DNA of 64,000 bases from Diabrotica undecimpunctata (GCF_040954645.1 NC_092803.1:78840263-78904262), one strand, 5' to 3'; counted from the first letter of the stretch, positions 22,815 to 34,225 are shown. Made by a program: numbers and translations. The notes: generated by a model not told the origin, from the sequence alone.

Positions 22815-23010
22815 ATGCGTAGTCAGCTGCCACCTTAAAAGAGCCTACGATACCGTACCATTAAGTGAGTTGTGGTTGTGTATGAATAACAATGGTGTGT
22901 CAGTAAAGGTAACATTAAAGCTGCAAAACTCAGGACATAACAGCGCAGTCAAAGTAGGCAAGACGACATCTGAAGATTTTCGTATTAGTAAAAGCTTAAA
23001 TGTTGATGTT
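22815..23010 (+). pseudogene. RTE-type LINE reverse-transcriptase fragment
   Basis: Reads CHLKRAYDTVPLSELW (family FxDFKKAYDxVPxxxLW), then NSAVKVGKTTSEDFRISKSL (family VKVGxxxSxxFxVxxGLRQG). It stops matching where piggyBac-like sequence starts near 23015, so two relics are fused. Confidence 0.65.
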
Positions 23011-23014
23011 GAAG

Positions 23015-23620
23015 CGAGTTGTTATGCTTTTCTTACTGTTATGGACTTGCTAAAATATTACTCGATACTGAAACTTATTTTACGGGTAGTCTGCGTGTTG
23101 GCAGAAAGAATTCTCTCAAAGACGTAACAGACTGCAAGCTCAAGGTAAGAGATGATGTCGCCAAATGTGCAAACAGCATAATTATAGAAAAATGGAGAGA
23201 TAAGACACACGTGTGCTATATTTTATTACAGCATAATAATGAAATTGGTTGAAGTTATAGATCCAAGGGGCCAAACTAAAATGAAACCTTAGTTAATTGT
23301 ACAATATAATAATTTTATGTTGGGGATAGATAAACAGGACAAAATATTGTTTATTATCCCTGTGGGCGAAAAACTATTAGATGGTCAGTGAACATTTTTA
23401 TTCACATACTACAGCTTATGCTTGTAAATTTGCGTAACCGCCACAACCAATATTCAGGAAACAGAATACAGTTTCACTTACATAACATTTACTGCTGATT
23501 GATTCATGCCGGCTATTTGGACATTCTCACTGTCGTCCTATTTCTGAAAGTAAAATAATTCAGACGGTTAAAGGATTTGGTTACCATGGCTATCACACAG
23601 AACCGATTAAATAGAAGAAG
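23015..23620 (+). pseudogene. piggyBac-like transposase fragment
   Basis: Broken frames read SLRVGRKNSLKDVTDCKLKV, then EKWRDKTHVCYI near 23190 (family WxDKRxVxxL), then GIDKQDKILFIIPVGEKLL near 23320-23370 (family GGVDKxDQMLSYYPxxRKxxRW). This covers the middle of a piggyBac transposase. Stop codons and substitutions show decay. A second, separate piggyBac relic lies at 44.3-45.0 kb. Confidence 0.65.
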
Positions 23621-23624
23621 TTAT

Positions 23625-24450
23625 AAAAAAGTAATAAAAAGCAGTATTATTGTATTTTATACCTCTTTTGAATATAAGCAAAACATCTAACTTCAAATTT
23701 TAACAAATTATAACAAATAAAAATATCTCTGTACTTACGGTTCATTTTGCTTTACTAGCATTTGAAAATATTTTCGAGTTCTAGACGACATATTGAACTA
23801 ATATTTGACACTTAAAACACTACTTAAATACTTAAAATAACTTTTAATCACAGAGTTGTAACACCTACACCGGCAAACACTACACAAAACAACATAACAA
23901 CACAACACAAAATGTTGTTGACATGCAGTGCCAAAAGAGTATAGAAAAGCCTTATCCGTATATACTGCTGGAGGAGATAAAAATTCCCGTTGGTCATACT
24001 AGGATAAAACAGTGTATGAAATGTTTACTATTTCACCATTGTAATTCGGACGCAGTTTTTATAAAGTATTTTACGGTATAACAGCATACCACATATATCC
24101 TATTTTACCAGTAGTTTAAAAAAATAGATATATCATATATACCAGGGATAAGCAATATAAATGCTTATATATTTTTTTGCCATGGAAATTTATAGTTGTA
24201 TTTTCAATCAAAGCCGAATATATCGATTTATACTATTCTGCCTTTGTAGAGTTTGCTGAATATACTGTTTTACCATAGAAAAGACGTAAATACACGTACA
24301 CACATACTGTTTTACCTGTGTCATATTTTGAAAACTAAATAAGATAGAAATAATCTAAAAATTGCATAAGGAAGGGCGGAAAAAATTACACAGTTTCGGC
24401 GGCAAATTCAAAAATCGATTTTTTTCACATATACCATTTTACCTTTGCAG
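23625..24450. other. No gene recognised; repeated TTTTACC phrases
   Basis: AT-rich sequence in which short phrases such as ACATATATCCTATTTTACC, ACATACTGTTTTACC and ACATATACCATTTTACC recur every 80-180 bp. No coding potential was identified. Confidence 0.35.
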
Positions 24451-24453
24451 GCA

Positions 24454-24736
24454 AAAAATTCATAGGCAAAGCTATTGATGTTAAGAAGATTCCAATACCA
24501 AAAGATTGTCAAAATTTTTCCATAAATAACTACAATTCTAAAGTCCTTAAAAAATTCAAAAAGCAGTTAACGGAAATAACAGCCGAAAACAGATATGACA
24601 GGACCGGCTGTTATTTCCGTTAACTGCTTTTTGAATTTTTTAAGGACTTTAGAATTGTAGTTATTTATGGAAAAATTTTGACAATCTTTTGGTCTTGGAT
24701 TCTTCCTAACATCAATAGCTTTGGCTATGAATTTTT
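24454..24736. repeat. Near-perfect palindrome, arms about 132 bp, 19-bp spacer
   Basis: The left arm (24454-24585) is the reverse complement of 24605-24736 with a handful of differences. The spacer is 24586-24604. The left arm is open in one frame from 24453 to a TAA at 24621, and is preceded by an acceptor-like TTTGCAG ending at 24450. It may therefore derive from coding DNA, but no family was recognised. A transcript would fold into a long hairpin. Confidence 0.9.
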
Positions 24737-24829
24737 ACTGCATTTTTCAAGGTAAAGTTAACTAACACAGGAGTTCGGCTGATTTGATGTTGCCAATTGT
24801 GATCCGCGCATGAGTTCTCCTCGCACACT

Positions 24830-25590
24830 TGTGCTAATTGTACTTTTTAGAGACTCATTCTATTTTCACCATAATATATTCTTTTCCTTCCACAATACAT
24901 CTTTCTGCTTACATAATCGTGAAACTGTTTAAAATCTATCAAGATTTGATTACGATAGAGTACGTAGCGATTGTATTTTATGTTCTCTTCCAAAAACCTG
25001 CAGCTTGAGAAAGATCTGATTTATGGTTGATCCTTCACCTAAAACTGCAAAATTTTAATCGTCTAGTATATTTTCTGCGTACGGAATATTAACTAAAGAA
25101 ATTCTTTGGCAAATCCTAAATATGTGTTTATCTCCCTTTTTGTGAATGAATAATAAATGGCTCTAATGCCACTTTTTCGGTATTTCCTCTCTTTGGTAGT
25201 CTTTGCTTGAAAGACAATACATTTTTAGATAAATTCTGTTTCTTTTTTGGGTAATTTCGCCTGAATACCGTTTGGTCCAAAAGCTTTGTTAGAGACAACA
25301 TTGATGTCTATTTCAGGTTATACTGACTAATAGTTTCTTTGTTTACATGCTATTGTTATTTTTTTGGTATTTAACAAATGCTTAAATAATTCTATCCATT
25401 GGTAACTTATCTCCCTATCGTCTGTAAGTAATTGTCTCAGATTTTTTTATAAAACTTTGGCTTTTGACACTGTTGCTCTTCATTCTTTTAGCTTCTTTTA
25501 GGCTATTAAAACTGCCAAATATTTTTCTTTCTTTTTTTTTCAAAAGTGTTCTCGTTTCTCCTATAATTTTGTGGTTGGTATTAATATCTC
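24830..25590 (-). pseudogene. Decayed RTE-type LINE reverse transcriptase
   Basis: On the minus strand a degraded KAFGPNGIQAKLPKK block (family KAPGPDGIxAELLK) lies near 25285. Pieces resembling the IYPIHKKGDK, FRI-LxNIxYKxxxxIL and YRNQI-LIDFKQ regions follow at 25150-24930. All frames are broken and the catalytic motif is not found. Confidence 0.5.
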
Positions 25591-25594
25591 TGGA

Positions 25595-26050
25595 GTTATT
25601 ACTTTTTTTTATATGGAAATCACGAATTCTGTAGCGCTATGTCTAGAACCTAGATAAAAATTTGCGTTTACCATTGTGGAAATTTGACGTAGTACATTCT
25701 TTTTGAAAGTTAATGATTATAACCACTTAACACTACCATAATAATAAAAATCGACGAATAAAAACGAATCTCTGATTGTGATATTTCGAAATCTACGTAA
25801 TTTTTAAATTAATCATAGTTCTGGCTTCTAAAAAAAATAAGCAAACCATAGGTTTTATGTAAGAAAGTATTGACTGTAAGTCGGTTGTTTATTCACTGTC
25901 TGTGGGTATTTTTAGTTGTGTCAGACTTCTGCTAATCTAGTAGAGTCTGCCAGTGGTTGTACATCTGTTTTCAAAACAGTTTTCAAACCCTACAGTTTTC
26001 AAACCCCAATTCTTCTTTGTGACTACCAGTTTGTACATTTTTAACTTTAT
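25595..26050. other. No gene recognised
   Basis: AT-rich interval. A TTTTCAAACCC phrase is tandemly repeated near 25977-26005. Confidence 0.35.
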
Positions 26051-26062
26051 TTTATAGCAGAA
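26051..26062. repeat. Left target-site duplication of the 26-kb LINE
   Basis: TTTATAGCAGAA here is repeated exactly at 26874-26885, flanking the truncated LINE. Confidence 0.85.
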
Positions 26063-26873
26063 GCTAGAACCTAGAAGCAAGCAAATACAACTTAAACGTA
26101 AACAAAGAGAAGACTCAAATAATGAAAATATCAAGGAAACAAGGGACGGAAGATCAAATAGAAGTAATGATAGACCAACAAAAAATAATACAGACAAATT
26201 CATACAAATACTTAGGAACAGTAATCAACAACAAAGGAGACATCGAGGATGATCTTAACAACAGAATGGAAAACACAAGAAAACTATTCCAAGCACTAAA
26301 TAGAGGATTCCTTAATAACAAAGAAATATCAACAAAGACCAAGATGACAATATACAAAACAATATATAGACCTACAGTGACATATGGAGCAGAAAATTGG
26401 ATATTAAACAAAAGACATCAGAGCAAAATTCAGGCAGCAGAGATGAAATACCTCAGAAGAACGATAGGGGTAAAAAGAACTGATAGAATCAGAAATGAAG
26501 AAATAAGAGAAAGACTGAAAATCAAACCGATACTCGAGTCAATCAAAGAGAAAAAATTGGCATGGTTCGGACATCTAACCCGGATGGACAATAATAAACA
26601 AGTTAAAAGAGTGTGGGACGCCAAACCAATAGGGAAGAACAGAAGAGGAAGACCCATTAAAGAATGGAACAGTGACATCTCGCAGATACTACAGAGTAAG
26701 GGTAAGACTTGGCAGGAAGCAACACAGATGGCATCCAATAGGAAGGAATGGAGAAAGTTCGTTAAGAGCTAGGACACCTCAGAAGACCGTCAAATAGTGT
26801 AATGTAATGAATTGTATTTTAAACGGCCTAACACCGAAAGGTACAAATGGGTCTACTGATTAAGTAAGTAAAG
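26063..26873 (+). mobile_element. 5'-truncated non-LTR retrotransposon, recent insertion
   Basis: Bounded by an exact 12-bp target duplication. It contains only the C-terminal end of ORF2 plus a short 3' UTR, ending TAAGTAAGTAAAG. Truncation at the 5' end is the usual result of incomplete target-primed reverse transcription. The clear duplication and open frame indicate a young copy. Confidence 0.88.
26068..26772 (+). pseudogene. LINE ORF2 C-terminal portion (RT thumb and tail)
   Basis: The frame is open from the truncation point, through the ATG at 26122, to a TAG at 26772. It starts with the post-catalytic RT block LNVNKEKTQIM, then YKYLGTVINNKGDIEDDL, TYGAENWILNKRHQSKIQ, a conserved WFGHLTRMDNN and a basic RRGRPIKEWN tail. 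The endonuclease and catalytic RT palm are absent, so the product could not function alone. It is a distant relative of the element at 57180-60481, which has TYGAENWIINKKN at the same place. Confidence 0.85.
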
Positions 26874-26885
26874 TTTATAGCAGAA

Positions 26886-27296
26886 TTGCTTCTTACTAGT
26901 CATAAATGATATATTCCTAAACATTATTAGCTAAATTCTAATGGAATTCTTCATTTTCTTCTGGTGTGGCTATAAATATCTCTTCAATCTGCTGCAACAT
27001 GTCGCCATCATAGGAAAAATGCTTCTACTGCATCAAATAGTTAAAAACTTCGGATAGTCTTACTAAAACCAAACAAACGCCTTGTAATTTTAGTACGAAA
27101 ATTTGTCTCTTTTGGCCTTAAACGACACGGATATCATACGAAATTATGCTACTTTAAGACATATGTATCAAACATAGAATAAAAAAGTCAGTACACAAAT
27201 GTTGTAGAACAATAGGTGAACTACTATGGTCATTTATTCCAGACAGTACCTAAATAATCCCTGTGGCACCGAAATAATATTAAAAGGGCTTTTGAT
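26886..27296. other. No gene recognised
   Basis: AT-rich interval between two LINE insertions, with no convincing coding or repeat signal. Confidence 0.35.
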
Positions 27297-28287
27297 GTAA
27301 TATGGTATTATCCAGATTTAGCCATACGACTCACACTCCCTCTAAGGGGAAAATTCACTCATCCCAGATACCTACGGTATCAAAAGGATTGAGCTCTGGT
27401 GGGACTCTTTCCGAGTTATCGAGCCCTAAGTGATTGGTATGTTGAAGTATCCCCCAAAAATTTTCGTACACATCTGGACGTCGCGAAGAGTACAACTTTC
27501 TGCATGGTCTTATAGAGATGTTCATTTAGACCCAGCTGTTTTATGATCCCTAGAAGTTTTTGGGAATAACACCAGTAGTAGATAAAATAATAGATACTGT
27601 CTGGGTACTTTTCATTCTCCATTGTCTCCTGATTTGTATTTCTAGATCTCTGTATTTGGCGATCTTTTCGTTGTATTATACACGTAAATTATTGGTGTTG
27701 GGTATGGCCACATCAATAAGTGTTGTTTGCCTAGTAATTTTATTAACTAGTATGAGATCCGGTCTATTATGCTCCACTGATTGGTCTGTAAGCACAGTGC
27801 AGTCCCAGTATAGCCTGTAGTTGTCATTTTCAAGCATTCTGCCAGGGACGTATTGATAATAAGAAAGATGGTCGGTTTGGAGAAGTCCCAGTTTGTCAGC
27901 TAGTTCTTGGTGGATAATCTTTCCTACCGAGTCATGTCGTTCTTTATAATCAGTACCGACAAATGCCTGGCAGCCACCGGTAAGATGTTGGTTGGTTTCT
28001 TGGGCTTGGCATCCATATCGGCATTTGTCATTTTGGACTTGAGGATCTTTAACAATATATTTCAGGTAATTTTTAGTTGGTATAACCTGATCCTGAATGG
28101 CAGGTAGGAAACCTTCAGTCTCGGGAAACATCTTTCCTGATGCCAACCAATTGTTAGACGCTGTATTGTCTATATATTCTTTGGTGGGTGCGCATTTTTT
28201 CTTGCCAAGTCAGGTAGTTTATGCGCATTTCTTGTTCCCTCAGTTTAAGCGGCGTTGTATCATCTACTGCGCAAATTACTCGATGTA
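27297..28287 (-). mobile_element. R4-like LINE, truncated copy
   Basis: Highly similar to 28296-29320. It covers only the 3' end of the element (C-terminal endonuclease and 3' UTR) and is 5'-truncated near 28287. It has an internal deletion of about 50 bp near 28185 and a point change at 27682-27684 that turns the AAA Lys of the longer copy into TAA. It lies head-to-tail with that longer copy, which starts immediately beyond it. Confidence 0.88.
27420..28200 (-). pseudogene. C-terminal restriction-like endonuclease domain, broken copy
   Basis: An intact stretch (28146-27676) carries the CCHC knuckle CRYGCQAQETNQHLTGGC and the endonuclease block RPDLILVNK and LIDVAIPN. A stop then follows NLRV. 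Further homology to the longer copy continues in disrupted frames (SLYLAI and KNFRTHL regions in reverse) to about 27420. The break removes the last 100 residues or so. Confidence 0.85.
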
Positions 28288-30920
28288 TATGGTATTATTA
28301 TTATCCAGATTTAGCCATACGGCTCACACTCCCTCTAAGGGGAAAATTCACTCATCCCAGATACCTACGGTATCAAAAGGATTGAGCTCTGGTGGGACTC
28401 TTTCCATGTTATCGAGTCCTAGGTGACTTGGTATGTCGGTGTATCTCCCAAAAATTTTCGTACGCATCTGGACGTCGAAAGTAACACAGCTTTCTGCATA
28501 ATCTTATATAGATGTTCGTTTAGACCCAGCTTTTTTATGTTTTCTAGGAGGCTCTTCGGGATAACTCCAGTGGTAGAAAGAATAATGGGTATCGTCTGGG
28601 TACTTTCCATTCTCCATTGTCTCCTGATTTGTATTTCTAGATCTCTGTACTTGGCGATCTTTTCGTTGTATTTAACACGTAAATTATTGGTGTTGGGTAT
28701 CGCCACATCAATAAGTGTTGTTTGCCTAGTAATTTTATTAACTAGTATGAGATCGGGTCTATTATGGGCCACTGGTTGGTCTGTAAGCACAGTGCGGTCC
28801 AAGTATAGCTTGTAGTTGTCATTTTCAAGCATTCTATCAGGGACGTATTGATAATAAGGAAGATGGTCGGTTTGGAGAAGTCCCAGTTTGTCAGCTAGTT
28901 CTTGGTGGATAATCTTTCCTACTGAGTCATGGCGTTCTTTATAATCAGTACCGACAAATGCCTGGCAGCCACCGGTAAGATGTTGGATGGTTTCTTGGGC
29001 TTGGCATCCATATCGGCATTTGTCATTTTGGACTTGAGGATCTTTAACAATATATTTCAGGTAATTTTTAGTTGGAATAACCTGATCCTGAATGGCAAGT
29101 AGGAAACCCTCAGTCTCGGGAAACATCTTTCCTGATGTCAACCAATAGTTCGACGCTGTATTGTCGACATATTCTTGGCTGATCTCATTGAGATGTCGCC
29201 CATGCAGAGGTTTACTCATCCAGGTGCGCATTTTTTCTTGTTTAGTCAGGTGGTTTATGCGCATTTCTTGTTTCCTCAGTTTAAGCGGCGTCGTATCATC
29301 TACTGCGCAAATTGCTCGATGTAAAGTAGATGTCTCAGCCTGTACCTGAAAATAAGTTCTTAAATTAGCAATTTGTTTATCCAATTGCTCACCTATATCC
29401 ATAAGTCCTCTTCCCCCTTGATACCGCGGTAATGTTGTTCTCTCTACTGCACTGCGTGGGTGATGTTTTTGCGCCTTTGTGAGAAGTGTTCTTACTTTCC
29501 GCTGAAGACCCTCTATATCTGTTTTTGACCACTTTATAATACCAAATGAGTAGCTCAGCGCGGAACAGGCGTACGTATTTAATGCCTTAAACAAATTTTT
29601 ACTATTAAGATATGACCGATTTAGTTGTCTTACTCTTCGTACGAACTCCGAAGTTAGTTCAGTTTTCATTTGTTTATGGTCAATTTTCCGCGCTTGTTTT
29701 ACTCCGAGATATTTGTACATATCATTTTCACCCATTGCCTTGATGTTTTGGCCATCTTGCATATCGAAACCTCCGGGCTGAATCTTTCCTCTGACTATAT
29801 TTAGTATACGGCACTTGTCTAGTCCAAAATTCATACTAATATCATTTGAGAAATTTTCTACAGTTTTTAGCATCTCATCTAGGTGGTTTCGAGTGGAAGC
29901 CATTAATTTTAAATCATCCATATACAACAGATGATTAAGCTTCGCTACAACAGTGTTGTTATTTTTGATGCTAAAACCTAAGTCAGTAGAGTTCAGCAGC
30001 TGAGATAGTGGGTTCATTGCTAGGCAGAACCAAAGTGGACTCAACGAGTCCCCCTGGAAAAGCCCCCGGTTAATAGGGATATTTTCAGTTTCGATATTAA
30101 TTTCACCCGGTATTTGAAGGTGAATTTTAGTCTTCCACTCTGCCATTATATTCTTCAAAAAGGTCACGAGATTATCATCGACTTTATATATTTTCAATAT
30201 ATCTATAAGCCATTCATGCGGCACTGAATCAAAAGCCTTCTTGTAGTCAATGAAGGCAGTAAAAAGGTTTCTTTTTTTGGTGTATGCCTGGTTAGAAATG
30301 ACTGAGTCGATAATAAGTTGTTCTTTGCAGCCCATGGAGCCCTTAGCGCATCCTTTCTGTTGAGGCTCTATGATATTGTTCAGAGCACAATGTTGGTAGA
30401 TACGCCGGACCACACAGGATGTGACCAATTTGTACAAAGTTGGAAGACAAGTAATTGGGCGGTACTTTGCTGGATCTCGGGTATTACTTTGATCCTTCGG
30501 TATTAGATAAGTGGTTCCCTGAGTAAGAAATGATGGTATTTCCTGTGAATTAGAAATAATATTATTAATAAATACTGTTAAAAGCTCATGAACACTCCAA
30601 AACTTCTTTAGCCAGAAGTTTTGAACTCCGTCTGGTCCAGGAGATTTCCAGTTATGAAGCTCTTTGATAATGTTCGAGACTTCTTCAGTGGTGAAAGGTT
30701 CATAAGGAATATTACTGTAGTGTTGACAGTTGTTTGTCGTTTGTTCAATCCATCCAGCATTGTTATTATGAGTAGCTGGCGTCGAAAGTTGGTTTCCCCA
30801 AAACTCATGAATTTCTTCTTGGCTTGGGTAGGATTTATTATTTGCATTTTCTACAGTGGAATTAAGTTTCCTATAGAAAGCCTTCTCTGCTTGCTCAAAA
30901 AGTATGTTGTCGCATTTCCA
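28288..30920 (-). mobile_element. R4-like non-LTR retrotransposon, 5'-truncated, long open frame
   Basis: Extends from its 3' end, abutting the truncated copy, to a (TTA)n-tailed LINE insertion at about 30920, which removes or displaces the N-terminal part. The 3' UTR is 28288-28418. Both copies start their 3' end with the same ATGGTATTATNATCCAG phrase. Confidence 0.85.
28419..30919 (-). CDS. Reverse transcriptase with C-terminal restriction-like endonuclease (partial)
   Basis: The frame is open for about 830 codons from a TAA near 30921 down to 28419; the first usable near-start codon is a TTG at 30437. Before it come EEVSNIIKELHNWKSPGPDG and YRPITCLPTLYKL, the RT fingers. After it come AFIDYKKAFDSVPHEWL, NRGLFQGDSLSPLWF and the catalytic LLYMDDLKLMA (about residue 174 from the TTG). 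A CCHC knuckle CRYGC-QHLTGGC lies near residue 473, and a PD-(D/E)XK-like block RPDLILV then LIDVAIP near 560-580. This order is that of R2/R4-type LINEs, which nick DNA with a restriction-like endonuclease. The N-terminal DNA-binding region is missing. Confidence 0.9.
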
Positions 30921-30952
<32 letters not shown>

Positions 30953-31845
30953 AATATTACAAATAAGGACAGAGGAGCGAGCTCCGATTATGCCCAAAAA
31001 GCAAAAAAAAACAAAAATAAAAATATCCTTATAAAACTAATACCAATTATAAAGTTAAGTAAACATAAACAATTAAGTATATCATACAAAGATTGGATTG
31101 TGAGACAATAAATAAATAAACAAATAATGCTACCCGAGAAAAAAAACACAATCCTATAAATAAAATAAAGCGCTATCAAGTTTATTTTTAAAGATGTTAA
31201 CACTAGTTGCTGATATGGTGTCTTGATCCAAATTGTTCCAGATATTAAAGATTCTATTTGGCAAGAAGTTCACCCTGGACCTGGCAGTAGTTTGTTCCCT
31301 CTTTAATTTGTATCAATGGACTCTTAATCTTTCGTCTTGATTCAAAGTGAATATGCTGTTTAGGTTCCCAAAATTATGTTTTAAAATACAGAAGGACATA
31401 ATTAGATCACCTCGAAGACGTCGCTGTTCGAATGTCGTAAGATTAGCCATGGATAATCTATCTTTATAGTTAGGTCTTACACGGCCGTATGCCAGTCTTG
31501 TGGCATATCATTATTGCAATATTGGATAATTATTGCAATAATGTTTATTTTCTTTCTTAAATATGGGAGTAACCGAAGCCAATTTCCAGGACGAGGGGAG
31601 AGAACCTTGATTAAAAGAAGCATTCATTATAAGAGATATAGGGATGGCTACAGATTCTGCACATTGTTTGAGGCAAAAAGAGGTGAGTCCGTCTAATCCA
31701 GGTGATGAATTATTTCGTAGTTTCCTTAAATGATGTTTAATTTCATCCGGTGTGAAAGATATATTGTCAACAGTTTTAGACAAACGTGGGCACATTATTT
31801 GAGGAATGCTATCGTTAGGTTCATTTGTAAAAACCTGAGAGAAGA
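30921..31845 (-). mobile_element. CR1/L2-like LINE fragment nested in the R4-like element
   Basis: The 3' end lies at a (TTA)n run (30924-30953), and the element reads on the minus strand. A C-terminal block with RRLRGDLIMSFCILK is seen at about 31420-31380, and the RT N-terminus at 31845-31511 (NNSSPGLDGL, WKLASVTPIFKK). The RT catalytic centre between them is deleted at a junction near 31505. The ORF2 tail ends near 31145. Confidence 0.7.
31511..31845 (-). pseudogene. LINE reverse-transcriptase N-terminal fragment
   Basis: Open from about 31845 through MCPRLSKTVDNISF to NNYPILQ at 31511. It contains TPDEIKHHLRKL, SSPGLDGL and SSWKLASVTPIFKK, the fingers region of a CR1/L2-like RT. It is cut off before the catalytic residues. 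Confidence 0.7.
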
Positions 31846-32400
31846 ATAACGAGGAGTGTCCAAGGATTTAAGAATTTAATGTTAATTAACAAAGAAAATT
31901 TGACGCATATAATAATTTTTTTGTGTTTGCCTACTCTGCAGGTATAAAGTTACACTAAAATTACTATAAAATATGCAAGTATATGGTGCAGGTATATTTA
32001 TGGTAATTACAAAAGAAAACAGCGCAAAGAAAACATAACAATACATTGAGAACAAATTAAAAAAATTCCAACCCTGCGCTTAGTTGATAAAATGCCGATT
32101 AAAATCTGCTCTTACTAAAACTAACTTTTTAGCGGTTTATAATCAAGAAACGTAAAATATTGTTAGCTAAATAGATTATTTAAACAACAAAGTTTCTGCA
32201 TACAAAAAATAAATTGTGAGTACATTACCAATTTAATACAAATTCGATATTATTAAATATTATACATAACCCATAATTCAATACAACACTTCAATTAATC
32301 CAGTTTCTGGTTTTTTGGCAACTTCGACAAGTAGAACTAATTAGCCGATGCAGGACCGGCTCTAGAAAAATTTCATCAAATGAAGAAAACAAAAATTAAA
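31846..32400. other. No gene recognised
   Basis: AT-rich spacer between two LINEs. It may include the degraded 5' UTR of the I-like element that follows. Confidence 0.35.
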
Positions 32401-32546
32401 AATGTATGATTCTGAAAATATTAGCATACCTACTACATCATCAACATCGATGCATGTAGCCATGCATAGTAGCCATAGGGTCTCTACTCACACCAAAAAA
32501 TGTTAGCTTTGCATCACGAATAGCTTACAACCGAGTTTGTATTTAC

Positions 32547-33281
32547 TTGAACAATACTAGCATAGTAGATACCTTACTAAACAACCATAAAACAATAGTC
32601 ATCCAAGGCCATGAGATAGAAATTCGAAGACTTATTAGGCCAGAAAGGAGACTAGTAATATCAAACATCTGCCCCAGCATCCCGAACAGTATTCTAGAAG
32701 ACGAACTGAAACAACTAGAAATAACTGCAGTATCCAAATTAACGTTTTTAAAAGTTGGCATGCCCGAGTCTGAGTATAGTCATGTCTTAAGCTTTAGGCG
32801 GCAAATATTTGTCTCTCCGATAATCACCAAACCAATTTCAAATACAACCTTAATAATCTATGACAACACTCGCTACAGAATCTTCCTATCCCTAGATGGT
32901 TTAAATTGCTCTAGATGTAATACTACTGGCCACAAAGATGAAAACTGCACATCAACATCAACTGGTACAGAAATACTTAAAGATCCATATACCTCAGAAC
33001 TCGAACCCATGGAAGTAAATCAGAATAATTCAGCAACAAATATTTCAGATGATACAACCAACTGTTCCAACCCTATTTCTGCAGATATCCCAACGACAAA
33101 TGATTCGCTTATAGTACACAATATACCTTCAACTACATCTAACAGCAATAATACTAAAACAACCAATCAAGCAAAAAGGCAAATTTCAACCTCTCCTGAA
33201 ATCTCAGAAACTAAAAACCTAAACAAAACTTTAATAACTCCAAAAAAATCCGCACCCAAAAAAAAAAGAAAAAGGCTTTAG
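32547..33281 (+). pseudogene. I-like LINE ORF1 protein with zinc knuckle
   Basis: A nucleic-acid-binding Gag-like protein that coats the LINE RNA. The first part (EIRRLIRPERRLVISNICPSI) is an RRM-like region common to I and Jockey ORF1. It is followed by CSRCNTTGHKDENC, a perfect CX2CX4HX4C knuckle at about residues 121-134. The rest is Ser/Thr/Asn-rich, ending in a basic PKKKRKRL that could act as a nuclear signal. A further piece, 33375-33572, looks like its C-terminal end in another frame. Confidence 0.75.
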
Positions 33282-33525
33282 ATGTCGAAGCCACATTACA
33301 AACAATTGAAAATCTCAGCATCTCCTTCATATGCGCTAAATTTCTCTGAATTATGAGACTTCGTTATAAACGCAATGGGATCAAAATTTCCTGAAGTCAC
33401 AGCTAAAAACTATACACAAGATTTTGACGGCTTATACACCTTATTAAAAATGGTTCACTCAAAATTAAATGATAGACGCATGAAAAATAATATCACAAGA
33501 ATTATAAAGAAAATAAATCCAACAT

Positions 33526-34190
33526 ATGAATCTTTCCTCACTGAAGAAAGCGACTACGATTTATCTCAATAGTCCAATTATATTCATTCTTCAATGGAAC
33601 TTAAATGGCTATTATAGCCACATTGAAAACATTAAAATGCTAATCAATGAAGTGTCACCACTACTAATATGTCTTCAAGAAACTCGTCTTTCCAACAACC
33701 AAGCAAAATTAAAAAATTATATGCCCTATACAAAAAATCGAGCAGTACAGCAACTATCCAGTGGTGGAGTCGGAATTTTTGTACTTTCAACCATCCAATC
33801 CAAAGAAATTCTGTTAAAGACAAATCTGGAAGCAGTAGCAGTTTCGGTAATTCATCATTTTAAAATCAATATATGCAACGTATATTTACCACATTCTGAC
33901 GAAACTACTCTATTAGAACTTCAAAATGTAATTAAACAAATTCCATCTCCAAAATTAATTTTGAGTGACACAAACTGTCACAACATCGCATGGGGATCAC
34001 AAAAAACAGATAAAAATGGACGAATATTATTAGAAGCAATTAATAACATAAAACTAGTTTTGTTAAACACAGGAACACCTACTAGATTCAATGCACATAA
34101 TGGTACTTTTTCCTCCATAGACTTATCTATCAGTGATTTAACTTTAGCTCCAATTTTACAGTGGAATACATTGGACCTCCTATAGGACAG
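33526..34190 (+). pseudogene. I-like LINE AP endonuclease domain
   Basis: The endonuclease cleaves target DNA to prime reverse transcription. Visible motifs are ILQWNLNGYYS (family QWN), LICLQETRL with the catalytic Glu, NVYLPHSD, KLILSDTNCHNIAWGS (normally GDFNAHNxxWGS, so the catalytic Asp context is altered to SDTNCH) and SSIDLSISD. The frame stops at TAG 34183-34185 just before DSDHFPI, the SDHxPI block. Confidence 0.8.
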
Positions 34191-34225
34191 TGATCATTTT
34201 CCAATAATAATTACTCATAACAAAG

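Noticed and set aside
28423..28815. Plus-strand open frame of 130 codons
   Set aside because: Antisense shadow of the R4-like ORF; the same holds for 28097-28426, 27560-27820 and 29161-29349.
31988..32300. Possible small RNA gene or tRNA
   Set aside because: No cloverleaf, A/B box or snRNA-like element could be found; simply AT-rich.
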